In this document: one piece after another, positions 9,285-17,691 of the stretch
Layout of the letters: each line of letters opens with the position of its first letter
How positions within the stretch are numbered: position 1 is the first letter of the stretch
NCBI GenBank assembly: GCA_026985075.1
Contig: JALSQX010000071.1
Coordinates: 1 to 64,000 of the forward strand
DNA length: 64,000 nucleotides
Direction: 5' to 3'
DNA from: Blastocatellia bacterium
Lineage (GTDB): Bacteria > Acidobacteriota > Blastocatellia > HR10 > J050
Notes under the pieces: model-generated
What the model saw: only the letters and a program-made list of their open reading frames with translations
Databases searched by the model: none
Told to the model about the DNA's origin: nothing
Made by a program: the position numbers and the translations under genes

Positions 9285-9734
9285 CTATTGGCGAACGCGC
9301 TCTTCCTTGATCAACGTCCGCTTGTACAGCTCGCCATTCTCGTTGAACCAATGCCAGGTCCGCGCTCGATGATTTCCACACGGGCTGATTTGAATCATCT
9401 CATATAAGTACTTGTTGGGTTCATTCTTGTAACTCCACGTGAGCACAATCGTCTTGTCATCGACTTCCCAGGCATATCCCTTGATTCGCTCCGTATCAAA
9501 GAGCAGCTTTCCATCCTTCACCGTCGCCGGGAAGTGATGTTCTTCTTTCCGACCATCGTCCCACGTATACCGATTGATCTGATAGTACGGCGTCGCGTCA
9601 TCTTCGGTGAATTGACAGGTCAGATGAGAAGCGTGTTTGTCAATGATGCGACCTTCGGCATCAACGTAAATATAGGTTCCCACCCAATCGCCTTCATGTC
9701 GAGCGAGTACGGGCATCTGTTCACGAATCGACAT
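9285..9734 (-). CDS. Lipocalin-like hypothetical protein
   Basis: The start at 9734 is 9 bases after AAAGGAGG; an ATG at 9743 sits too close to that site. The 149-residue product has no signal peptide. It is strand-rich with a regular pattern (HEGDWVGTYIYVDAEGRIIDKHASHLTCQF, YQINRYTWDDGRKEEHHFPATVKDGKLLFDTERIKGYAW) resembling small beta-barrel proteins of the DUF3598/lipocalin-like type. Such proteins often accompany catabolic enzymes without a known activity. It sits between the aldehyde dehydrogenase and MFS genes, same strand. I do not know its function. Confidence 0.75.
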   Translation of the reverse strand: MSIREQMPVLARHEGDWVGTYIYVDAEGRIIDKHASHLTCQFTEDDATPYYQINRYTWDDGRKEEHHFPATVKDGKLLFDTERIKGYAWEVDDKTIVLTWSYKNEPNKYLYEMIQISPCGNHRARTWHWFNENGELYKRTLIKEERVRQ

Positions 9735-9800
9735 ACGCAGCATCCTCCTTTCTCAAGAATGGATTTGAACAACCAACAATGCTGTTTCGCGTGGCTCGCT

Positions 9801-11240
9801 TCAGGACGTATTCCTCCTGGAGCTCACATCATACCACCATGGGTCGGGGTGATCATCGGTTTTGATCAGAAAGGCTTTCCGCCGCGTGAACCGACGGATG
9901 GCCGCCGATCCCATGCGCGAACCACCCAATCCAGACAACTTGAAGGCGTTCTTTTCGCCTTCGTGCACCATAGCCGTCAATCCAGCGTCGTTGATGCTGA
10001 TCCCACCTGCTTGGATGCGCTGCCCTACAGCGAGCGCCTCCTCGATGGAACCGGCGAACACAGCGGCACTCAAGCCATAAATCGTATCGTTGGCTAACCT
10101 GACGGCCTCGTCCACGGTATCGAAAGCCATCACCGGCATGATAGGACCAAACGTCTCTTCGGTCATCACCTTCATCGAGTGATTGACGTTGGTGAGCACG
10201 GTCGGGCGGCACCAGAGCCCCCCACCTAATTCCTCAATGCGTCCGCCACAGTGGATTCGAGCTCCCTTCGCCACGGCATCATGGAGATGCGCCTGGATGA
10301 CCCTCGCCTGTTGCTCATCGATGAGTGGCCCGAGTTCACCATCCTCGAAAGAGGGATAGGCGAGCCGTATTCCTTTGGCCCGAGCGACGAGCCGGTCGAC
10401 GAATTCAGGGAACACGGTCCGATCGACATAAATGCGTTCGATGGAGAGGCAGGACTGACCGACATTGACGATCGCCCCCCACAAGATGGCGGTCGTGGCC
10501 CGCTCCATATCGGCTGATGCCAATACGATCGCCGGATCTTTTCCTCCCAGCTCTAAAAAGGCGGGAATGAAATTCCGAGCGGCGGCCTCAGCCACCTTGC
10601 GCCCCGTTTCGACGCTGCCGGTAAAACAGACAGCGTCGACGAGTTCGATGAGAGCAGCTCCCGTCTCTCCGGCTCCCGCGATGACCGCCAGCACGTCATG
10701 GAGTGGCGGGACGGCCTCGATACTCCGTGAGAGTGGTTCAATGAATCGCGGCGTCACCTCGCTCGGCTTGATGACCACAGCGCATCCGGCCAACAGAGCG
10801 GGGATGGCATCAATGAGGGAGAGGAGGAGAGGGAAATTCCAGGGACTGATCACGCCCACCAGAGGATAGGGAATCACCTCTCCCCTCACCCTGACGAACG
10901 GAAGGGAGGTGGGCTGTTCGTCTCCCGCCGAGAGCAGGGCGGGCGCCTCGCGCGCCCATCGACGGAGACCGGCGATGATCAGGTTGAATTCGACTTCCGA
11001 TTCCGCTCGTCGCCCCGTATCGGTGGTGAGCGCGGCAATGAGAGGCTCCCGCTCGGCCAGCAGCGCTTCCTGCCACCGCTCCAGCGCTGCGATTCGCCGA
11101 TCCAATCCTCCCTTCCACCAGTGGACCTGCTCTCGTCGAAGCCGGGCGCACAGATCGGCGAGTTCATCGCGTTCCGGGGGGGTAATCCAGTAGTCGCGCT
11201 GGCCCGTTCGTGGATTGCGCACGCCGATCCGCTCGCCCAT
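9801..11240 (-). CDS. NAD(P)-dependent aldehyde dehydrogenase
   Basis: A 479-residue ALDH-superfamily enzyme oxidising an aldehyde to a carboxylate. Visible key residues: N135 in SPWNF, K158 in VIKPSE, E230 in FLELGGKDP (general base) and C264 in GQSCLSIER (nucleophile); the late EETFGPIMPV motif is also present. The C-terminus (FKLSGLGGSRMGSAAIRRFTRRKAFLIK) resembles coniferyl/benzaldehyde-type ALDHs. The start is 3 bp after the nitrilase-like stop, so the two genes are translationally coupled. It may act after the molybdoenzyme or on an aldehyde released elsewhere in the pathway; the substrate is unknown. Confidence 0.93.
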   Translation of the reverse strand: MGERIGVRNPRTGQRDYWITPPERDELADLCARLRREQVHWWKGGLDRRIAALERWQEALLAEREPLIAALTTDTGRRAESEVEFNLIIAGLRRWAREAPALLSAGDEQPTSLPFVRVRGEVIPYPLVGVISPWNFPLLLSLIDAIPALLAGCAVVIKPSEVTPRFIEPLSRSIEAVPPLHDVLAVIAGAGETGAALIELVDAVCFTGSVETGRKVAEAAARNFIPAFLELGGKDPAIVLASADMERATTAILWGAIVNVGQSCLSIERIYVDRTVFPEFVDRLVARAKGIRLAYPSFEDGELGPLIDEQQARVIQAHLHDAVAKGARIHCGGRIEELGGGLWCRPTVLTNVNHSMKVMTEETFGPIMPVMAFDTVDEAVRLANDTIYGLSAAVFAGSIEEALAVGQRIQAGGISINDAGLTAMVHEGEKNAFKLSGLGGSRMGSAAIRRFTRRKAFLIKTDDHPDPWWYDVSSRRNTS

Positions 11241-11243
11241 GAC

Positions 11244-12287
11244 TCAAATCACCCCCGCGTCTATTAATCGGCGAATGGTCTCCTGCTGTGTCCGGAGGAA
11301 ATGGGAACGCTCGGGCACTTTATCGAGAAGCGTGTTGGCCGGATAAAACGTATGCTGGCGGTAACTCTCAGCGTATGCCTCGAAGCGCTGTCGGGAGAGC
11401 ACATTGTCCATCCCCGGTCGCCGACGATATCGCCGAAGAGCGTCCAGATGGATCTCGGCATGCGCGACGATGCTCTCGCCCGGTCCCGCTTCGGCCAACA
11501 CTTGCCCTCGATAGTCAACGATCATCGAGCCACCATCGGAAGACCCGCCGGGGATATCGATATCCTCCAGGCCAGCCGTGTTCGCCGAGACAACGTAGAC
11601 GAGGTTTTCGATGGCTCGGGCCACTTTGGCGACAGCCTTGGGCGTGGGGCGCGGGCTGGCAACCTCACAGGTGGAATGAACGAGGATCTCAGCTCCCCGC
11701 ATGGCCAGACAGCGAGCGATCTCTGGATAGAGGATCTCCTCGGACGCCACGGCCGCCAAGCGGCCGATCTCGGTTGACGCCACGGGGAAGACGCCATCCA
11801 ATCCGTAAATATCCAGATAGCGATCCCACACGTCATGAGGCGTGGGCGCGTACATGGAATTCAATCGTCGATAGCGTAAAATCACGTCGCCGGCGGGATC
11901 GATGATGAAGCTCGTCTGAAAATATAACCCCGGAAAGTGAGCGTCCAGCTCATAGGCATTACCCGCCAGGAAGATATTGTTTTCCCGAGCAATCTCGCCC
12001 AGCAGTTCATACTCTGGACCATCGGCCTCCAGGCAAGCTTTATGAGCCCATTCCTCGATGCTCTCGCCCATAGGAAAACCGGTGAGGAAATATTCTGGCA
12101 GTACGACCAATCGCGTCTCTTTCCCCAGCCAAGCGATACTGGCCGCCACCTGCCGCCGCAATCGATCGATCGTCGCGCGCATCCGGGCTCGAGCATCCTC
12201 GCGATGTTGCGCTCGATTCACGGCACGACAGACGATCTGCAGCGCGAGCGCTCGAAAAGCACGCGTTTCATTTTCATTCTCCGTCAT
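11244..12287 (-). CDS. Nitrilase-superfamily protein with Ser at the nucleophile position
   Basis: The start is the ATG at 12287 behind GGGAGAGGG; an upstream in-frame codon at 12347 is less likely. The 347-residue protein has the carbon-nitrogen hydrolase fold order: RLVVLPEYFLTGFP (Glu65), DVILRYRRLN (Arg141 where the catalytic Lys normally sits) and AAVASEEILYPEIARCLAMRGAEILV, where Ser182 aligns with the catalytic Cys six residues before PE. Two of three catalytic residues are therefore changed. It may be a non-hydrolytic homologue or use Ser. The gene lies between SnoaL-like and ALDH genes. A second homologue at 14182-15417 shares the Cys-to-Ser change. Confidence 0.85.
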   Translation of the reverse strand: MTENENETRAFRALALQIVCRAVNRAQHREDARARMRATIDRLRRQVAASIAWLGKETRLVVLPEYFLTGFPMGESIEEWAHKACLEADGPEYELLGEIARENNIFLAGNAYELDAHFPGLYFQTSFIIDPAGDVILRYRRLNSMYAPTPHDVWDRYLDIYGLDGVFPVASTEIGRLAAVASEEILYPEIARCLAMRGAEILVHSTCEVASPRPTPKAVAKVARAIENLVYVVSANTAGLEDIDIPGGSSDGGSMIVDYRGQVLAEAGPGESIVAHAEIHLDALRRYRRRPGMDNVLSRQRFEAYAESYRQHTFYPANTLLDKVPERSHFLRTQQETIRRLIDAGVI

Positions 12288-12328
12288 CGTTCCCTCTCCC
12301 GCATCACTGATCGGGCCTCCCCGTGAGG

Positions 12329-12754
12329 TCAACCCGATGTCAACCAATCACCGATGCCATACGGATCAGGGGCCGGCTGAGAGAAGTGCTCGTGCACGAT
12401 GCGCCACTCATTCGCCTCATTTCGAGTGAGTACGAAGGTGCCCCGGAAGCGAACCATTCGCTCCTCGCCCTTCACTCGGACCTTCACCTCGACGATGCCC
12501 GCGATCCAGCCCATATCCCCGGAGACTTGACTGTACGGCCCCTCGACCCAACGACAGGAAATCATATCCAGCGGCGCATTCACGAAGGCTCGCCAGCCGC
12601 GGGCGATGCGGTCGAATCCGATCGTTGACCAACGCGGCCCCTCGACGAAGACGTACGTCGTATCCGACTCGGCATATCGACCAATGATATCGTCGATGCG
12701 CTTTTCGATAACCGCTTGGAAGTGTTGTTCGGAGATGTCCTTGAGTGCTGTCAT
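12329..12754 (-). CDS. SnoaL-like (NTF2-fold) protein
   Basis: A 141-residue cytoplasmic protein. The start is the ATG at 12754, 8 bases after GGAGGA (a TTG is directly before it). The sequence begins with a helix (LKDISEQHFQAVIEKRIDDIIGRYAESDTTYVFVEGP) and ends with beta strands VRFRGTFVLTRNEANEWRIVHEHFSQP, the usual pattern of the SnoaL/DUF4440 ketosteroid-isomerase-like fold. Members include cyclases, dehydratases and proteins of unknown role. It is next to the nitrilase-like gene on the same strand. Family is likely, activity unknown. Confidence 0.82.
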   Translation of the reverse strand: MTALKDISEQHFQAVIEKRIDDIIGRYAESDTTYVFVEGPRWSTIGFDRIARGWRAFVNAPLDMISCRWVEGPYSQVSGDMGWIAGIVEVKVRVKGEERMVRFRGTFVLTRNEANEWRIVHEHFSQPAPDPYGIGDWLTSG

Positions 12755-12819
12755 CAATCACGTCCTCCGGCCAGATCAAGGGGGGCTCACTGAGGGGGAG
12801 CGCATCCATCCCGTGATGG

Positions 12820-14115
12820 TCATCGCAACGACAGAGGTTCGACGCGAGGGATCATCCACATGACGATCGCCGCTGAGAGGATGTGCATCACCGAGACGAT
12901 GACGAAGACCGGCGTGTAGGATACATGATCGACGAACCATCCCACCAGAGGCTGAAACAACATTCCCCCGAAGCTCCCCGCCGCTCCTGACACCCCCCAC
13001 ACCGACGCCACATGCCGCGAGGCGAACAAGTCGGCGGGGAGCGTGAACAACGAAGACGATTTCACCTGAATGGCGAACATGGCCACAGCGATCACCATCA
13101 AGGCCCAGAAGGCCGATCTCGCCGAGACGGCGAATAACACCAGAGGCACCAGCAGAGCACCTATCCAGATGACCAGTTTCCTGGAAGCATTCAATGACCA
13201 TCCACGAGCGATCAATCGACCTCCCAACCATCCTCCACTCAAGCTCCCCACGTCAGCCGCCAAGAACGGGATCCAGGCCAACAACCCGATCTCGGCGAGA
13301 TTGAAGCCGCGTTCATCGGACAGATATTTAGGCAACCAAAACACAAAGAAGTAGAACGCACCATCGCAAACGAACCGAGCGAGCATCACCCCCCAAACTT
13401 CTTTATAGCGGAAGTAGTCAACCCACCGCATCCCATCGTTGGTGGACGACGGCTGGTACCGCTCCCTGAGAATGAGCTCGGCTTCCTCCGGCGTAATACG
13501 GGGATGACATTCCGGACTCCTATAGAGTTTCTGCCAACCCACGAGCCAGAGGAGCCCGATGACGCCCGTGGCCACAAAGGCTAACCGCCACCCTACGGTG
13601 AGAACGAGCGTGGCGACCAGAGGGGGAGCGATAATCGCGCCCAGCCCAGGGCCCACATTCAAAATACCGACGGCCATCGACCGTTCTGATCGGGGGAACC
13701 ACTCGGAAATCGCCTTGAGCGATGCCGGATAATTCCCCGCCTCTCCGAGACCGAGAAGAAAACGGAACAGCGAGAAACTCCACACTCCCGTTCCCACGGC
13801 GTGAAGCATATTGGCCAGCGACCACCATACGACGGCCAATGAAAATCCTCGTTTCGTTCCCATCCGGTCGATGAGGCGACCAGCCAGAATCTGCATGAGG
13901 GCATAAGCGAACAGAAATGATGACACGATCCAGGAGTAGTCGCTCGCCGTGAAGCCGAACTCCTCACTGAGCACGGGCGCGGCCACCGAGATGGCCTGGC
14001 GGTCAATATAGTTCACCGTCGTGGCCAGAAAGAGTAAACCGATGATGATCCATCGGAGGTGGCGAATCGGTCGGATCGATTGCCCCACGCTCAGATCGGA
14101 TGAGAGTGTCCCCAT
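12820..14115 (-). CDS. MFS transporter, ACS/hexuronate (ExuT)-like
   Basis: A 431-residue carrier with 12 predicted membrane segments. NYIDRQAISVAAPVLSEEFGF and LAGRLIDRMGTKRGFSLAV (A-motif) after the first helices, then FRFLLGLGEAGNYPASLKAISEWFPRSERSMAVGI, are characteristic of the anion:cation symporter family that imports hexuronates, galactonate, tartrate and phthalate-like anions. It lies between the SnoaL-like gene and the second nitrilase-like gene. It is the second carrier of the island and probably takes up an organic anion. Confidence 0.9.
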   Translation of the reverse strand: MGTLSSDLSVGQSIRPIRHLRWIIIGLLFLATTVNYIDRQAISVAAPVLSEEFGFTASDYSWIVSSFLFAYALMQILAGRLIDRMGTKRGFSLAVVWWSLANMLHAVGTGVWSFSLFRFLLGLGEAGNYPASLKAISEWFPRSERSMAVGILNVGPGLGAIIAPPLVATLVLTVGWRLAFVATGVIGLLWLVGWQKLYRSPECHPRITPEEAELILRERYQPSSTNDGMRWVDYFRYKEVWGVMLARFVCDGAFYFFVFWLPKYLSDERGFNLAEIGLLAWIPFLAADVGSLSGGWLGGRLIARGWSLNASRKLVIWIGALLVPLVLFAVSARSAFWALMVIAVAMFAIQVKSSSLFTLPADLFASRHVASVWGVSGAAGSFGGMLFQPLVGWFVDHVSYTPVFVIVSVMHILSAAIVMWMIPRVEPLSLR

Positions 14116-14181
14116 ACGTCGGTCTGAGATCTCAGAGACGAGCGATCACCTCGTCAAGATCACCGATGAATAATAAAAGCC

Positions 14182-15417
14182 TCACCATCTGGCTTTCTTC
14201 TTGAAATACTTCAATGCGTCTTCCAAGCTCTCCGGGAGATATTCGAGAAAGGCATTAGGGGGATAACGGGATTGATACTGCTCCATGACGTGAGCATACA
14301 ACGCCGTGTGCACATCGGGAATGCGATGGTGCTTCCGGAAGGCGGCCAGCGGGAGACGAGCCGTGATGATCGTCTCATGAGGTGATGCGGCCTGAGCGAT
14401 GACCTCGCCACGAGGACCGAAGATCGCGCTTCCCCCTGTTCCACCCGGGTCCTCCACGAAATGAGGGTTGCCCGGCGACAGGGCATTATTGACGGCCATC
14501 CCATACACCCCGTTTGTCCGACAGATCACGATCATATCGGCGCGCCCAAATCCGCCCGTCGACGTTCGAATGATGATCTCGGCCCCTTTGATGGCCAGCG
14601 CGCGATAGAGTTCCGGTTCCCACTGAACTGAGGACACGGCAATATTGCCAATATCGGTACGGGCCACGGGGAGTACGGCATCCCATCCGTACAACTCGAC
14701 ATATCGATCTAATACGTCGTACACGGTCGTGGTGAACAACTCGAAGCCGGGAAAGACGCCATGTATATTACGAGCCTTCCACTGCTTGGAGACGATCTTC
14801 CCGTCAGGACCGATGATCACCGAGATGCTCATGATATGACGCGGCCAGTCTTTGTCTTTGGCGTAGGTGCCAAACGTGATATAGCAGTTGTACTGCTTGG
14901 CCTTCTCTCCGATGGCCTCGGCCTCGGCGCCAGGGAGCTCCAGAGCGAGGTTGAGGATCTCTTTTCGCGTCCACCGATCCCAACCCGTGATGGGGAACTC
15001 ATGAAAAGCGATGAGATCCTTTCGCCCGCCGAAGTACTGCGCTTTGTCAATGAGATCGAGCATGTGCTTGAGGTTCTCCCGCTTCCCCGGCGCCGGATTT
15101 CGTCCATCTACCGCTCGAACGCGAGATTGGACGACGCTGACGGTGATCTCCTCGCGGCGCAAGGGAACGACGTCATACGTCCCATCGTGCTGAGGCGCAG
15201 ATGGTGCGGATCTCGACGCGAATGCCCGGCCCGCCTCAGGGACGACTCCTACGGCGACCGCGCCAGCCGTAAACCGAAGAAACTCGCGGCGCGACGGACC
15301 TCGTCGCTTCCGCGGCCATGTCCTCCGTGTCATCATCGCTCTCCGGGCCGACCGACCGCTGTTCGATGGTTCAGAGGAATGGTCGTCGGCGCTTCTTGAA
15401 GGCGTCTCATCGACCAT
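14182..15417 (-). CDS. Tat-exported nitrilase-superfamily protein with Ser at the nucleophile position
   Basis: A 411-residue protein with a twin-arginine signal (GPSRREFLRFTAGAVAVG, about residues 40-57) after a long basic N-terminus. The carbon-nitrogen hydrolase core shows Glu140 (IAFHEFPITGW) and Lys214 (IVSKQWKARNIHG), but NIAVSSVQWEPELYRALAIKGAEIII has Ser262 where the catalytic Cys should be. Start codons GTG (15420) and ATG (15417) overlap the upstream TlpA stop (TGA), so the genes are coupled. Export of a nitrilase homologue is unusual. It is probably periplasmic; activity uncertain. Confidence 0.85.
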   Translation of the reverse strand: MVDETPSRSADDHSSEPSNSGRSARRAMMTRRTWPRKRRGPSRREFLRFTAGAVAVGVVPEAGRAFASRSAPSAPQHDGTYDVVPLRREEITVSVVQSRVRAVDGRNPAPGKRENLKHMLDLIDKAQYFGGRKDLIAFHEFPITGWDRWTRKEILNLALELPGAEAEAIGEKAKQYNCYITFGTYAKDKDWPRHIMSISVIIGPDGKIVSKQWKARNIHGVFPGFELFTTTVYDVLDRYVELYGWDAVLPVARTDIGNIAVSSVQWEPELYRALAIKGAEIIIRTSTGGFGRADMIVICRTNGVYGMAVNNALSPGNPHFVEDPGGTGGSAIFGPRGEVIAQAASPHETIITARLPLAAFRKHHRIPDVHTALYAHVMEQYQSRYPPNAFLEYLPESLEDALKYFKKKARW

Positions 15418-15992
15418 CACCGAAGCAACGGTGTAATGATCGCTTCGAACTCTTCGTATGTCTTCCGACCGACGAGTTTCTTCCTCACCTCACCCGTTCG
15501 ATCGATGAGATAGGTGGTGGGTAGAATTCCCTCGAACCCCTCATCCACAACGCCCACGAAACCGTCCAGGTCGGTCTCCTTTCGGAGATACACGGAGAAG
15601 CTAGGAGCCCGGTCCCGCACATAGGGTCGGACCTTCGTCTCCAGCTCATCGGGTTCATCCACCGACACGGCGATGATCGTCAATCCGCGATCTCGGTACG
15701 CCTCCTGCAATTTGGAGAGGTCGGGGAATTCCTTGAGACAGGGAACGCACCACGTCGCCCAGAAATTCAACAAAATGACGCGACCGCGATAGTGATGAAG
15801 GAGTTGCCGCAACTGCTCTGCACTGATGAGCTCGACCGACTTGGGATTGAGCAGATGCGACGGGAGAGAAGCCCTCGCCGCCTGAGAGAGACCCCTTCTC
15901 CCACCGTCAACCATCGCGGGTATGGCGATGAAGAACGCGATCATCCAACCAACGAGGCATCGACCCGTTAGATGCTTTTTCTCTCTGTCCAT
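15417..15992 (-). CDS. TlpA/ResA-family thiol-disulfide oxidoreductase
   Basis: A 191-residue membrane-anchored or secreted thioredoxin-like protein. A hydrophobic segment (VGWMIAFFIAIPAMV) is near residues 14-28. The thioredoxin core carries ILLNFWATWCVPCLKEFP with the redox pair C82/C85 and the cis-Pro loop GILPTTYLID. Such proteins reduce disulfides in the periplasm, often during cytochrome c or cofactor maturation. A GAGGTGAT site precedes the ATG. It is coupled to the Tat-exported nitrilase homologue, suggesting a shared periplasmic role. Confidence 0.9.
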   Translation of the reverse strand: MDREKKHLTGRCLVGWMIAFFIAIPAMVDGGRRGLSQAARASLPSHLLNPKSVELISAEQLRQLLHHYRGRVILLNFWATWCVPCLKEFPDLSKLQEAYRDRGLTIIAVSVDEPDELETKVRPYVRDRAPSFSVYLRKETDLDGFVGVVDEGFEGILPTTYLIDRTGEVRKKLVGRKTYEEFEAIITPLLR

Positions 15993-16110
15993 GCGATCAT
16001 CACCTCAGCAATGAGAATGGATGGGAGAAATGCTCTACCGACATCTTCGTCAATAGGCTCCCTGCCAGGTTCTATCGGGTGGAGGAGGATGTTCCCTCAC
16101 GAGCCGCTGA

Positions 16111-17457
16111 TTACTTTTTGGCGATGAGCGGCTCCAGGGCTTGAAACAGAATTTTGTTGTCCTGCTGCCAAGCGACAAAAACTGTCCCATCGGACGCAAC
16201 AGCGACAGTGGGAAACATCGACGCCGTCTCTCCTGATCCTAACGCCCGAATAGGCCCAAAGGTTTTTCCGTGATCGTAGGAGATGCGAAGGTAGGCTCGA
16301 CGTGGGCCCGAGACCTTGGCATCCCACACAACATACACGCCGCCCTTCGGCCCGACGGCGAGTTGTGGATGGTCGGAGATCTTGGCTCCCGGATGAATGG
16401 CTCGTGGTTCGGCGAACGTCTTGCCGCCGTCCTCGGAGACAGTGAAATACACGCCCGGAGGCGTTTCCGCCGCCGTGAACCAAGCCGCATAGACCCATTT
16501 CTCCTGATCCGTGGCCAGGATCGCCGGTTTCAGAGGACATCCATTGATCATCCACTTCTTGGAAGTCAACCGTACCGGTGCGCTGAACGTTTTTCCTCCG
16601 TCATCAGATCTCAGCACGACGCTGTTACGGAACCCCTCCGGATAAACATGCCGCATGGAGAGGAACAGCGTCCCTCGAGGCGAGAAAGCCGCGTCCAACT
16701 GACAACACGGGCAGGCCGTGTCGCGACTGATGAGTCGATCGGGCTCGAACGTCTTTCCTCGGTCCCAAGAGACGGCTCCATAAATGGAACCATTCGCTCC
16801 CGGGGCGTTCATATGTCGCGTATCGATCCAAAATGCGTGCACCGATCCGTCTGGCCCCACGGCCATTGTTCCGAAGCAATGCGCCTCGCTCAGCCCGCCT
16901 CCGACAATCTTGCTCTGGTCTTCCTTCAAGATCGTATTCAATGTGCGCTCGCGCTCGAAAGTGCGCCCCCCATCAGTGGAGCGGGTGTATCGGGCATCAG
17001 TGGCATCTTTATCCGCCGTGGCGGTGGCTCGATTACCGGAGAAGAACACATGAATGACGCCCGAGTCATCGACCACGATCTTGGGTCGACTGGTGCTGAA
17101 TCCCCAAACCGATCCCTCCACGCTATTCACGCGGATGGGCTCAGTGAACGTGCGCCCTCCATCGGTGGAGCGCGCAAAATACAGATTGGTGTAGATGCGA
17201 TGGGTGTGAGTCTCCCCCGCGGGAATCTTGGCCTGCACGGGTAGCTTCTCCACCCAGATGAGGTTGATGCTTCCATCGGGACCAAGGGCCATGGTGGGCG
17301 TACTGGCTTTGTTCTCCGGTGCGCTGAGCACGATGACCCGTGATTTCTCCCCTTGATCGGGCGCGCCGGGATGTCCTCCCGCGGCAACCAGGGTGATTCC
17401 TCCCGTTGCTAATGCCAAACTGAACGCGTAGGCGAATTTCACCATGCCTTTATTCAT
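16111..17457 (-). CDS. Secreted BNR-repeat (sialidase-like) beta-propeller protein
   Basis: A 448-residue protein with a signal peptide (VKFAYAFSLALATGGITLVAAGG). Six Asp-box repeats of the S-x-D-x-G-x-T-F type are spaced through it: STDGGRTF twice, SWDRGKTF, SDDGGKTF, SEDGGKTF and SYDHGKTF, giving a six-bladed propeller. No obvious sialidase Arg triad can be assigned, so 'exo-alpha-sialidase' would be over-annotation. An unusual DTACPCCQLD segment and a second Cys in MINGCPLKP may form disulfides or bind a metal. Start with AAAGGAGG. It lies between TlpA and hydantoinase genes; role unknown. Confidence 0.82.
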   Translation of the reverse strand: MNKGMVKFAYAFSLALATGGITLVAAGGHPGAPDQGEKSRVIVLSAPENKASTPTMALGPDGSINLIWVEKLPVQAKIPAGETHTHRIYTNLYFARSTDGGRTFTEPIRVNSVEGSVWGFSTSRPKIVVDDSGVIHVFFSGNRATATADKDATDARYTRSTDGGRTFERERTLNTILKEDQSKIVGGGLSEAHCFGTMAVGPDGSVHAFWIDTRHMNAPGANGSIYGAVSWDRGKTFEPDRLISRDTACPCCQLDAAFSPRGTLFLSMRHVYPEGFRNSVVLRSDDGGKTFSAPVRLTSKKWMINGCPLKPAILATDQEKWVYAAWFTAAETPPGVYFTVSEDGGKTFAEPRAIHPGAKISDHPQLAVGPKGGVYVVWDAKVSGPRRAYLRISYDHGKTFGPIRALGSGETASMFPTVAVASDGTVFVAWQQDNKILFQALEPLIAKK

Positions 17458-17691
17458 GACGATCCTCCTTTGCGATTCTAGCCGTTCGAGGCGTTGCTGT
17501 ACAGCTCATGGCAGAAAAAGCGAAAAAAACTTACAATGAGGACAGCAGCTTGAGACTTCACACGGGCTCTGGTTCGACCCGGCGCACCCCCGAATGCAAA
17601 CAGATGACCGCGTTCTGCTCCTCTTCCACCGGGCGGTGCAGTGAAACTCACAGAGAGTCTCCCGAAAAGAACATGGTCCCGGTCATTCCGT

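Noticed and set aside
9106..9381. Minus-strand 91-codon frame between the MFS and lipocalin-like genes
   Set aside because: It overlaps the end of the lipocalin-like gene, has no ribosome site and a non-protein-like composition.
16111..17457. Calling the BNR protein a true sialidase
   Set aside because: Asp boxes occur in many propellers and the sialidase catalytic residues could not be assigned.
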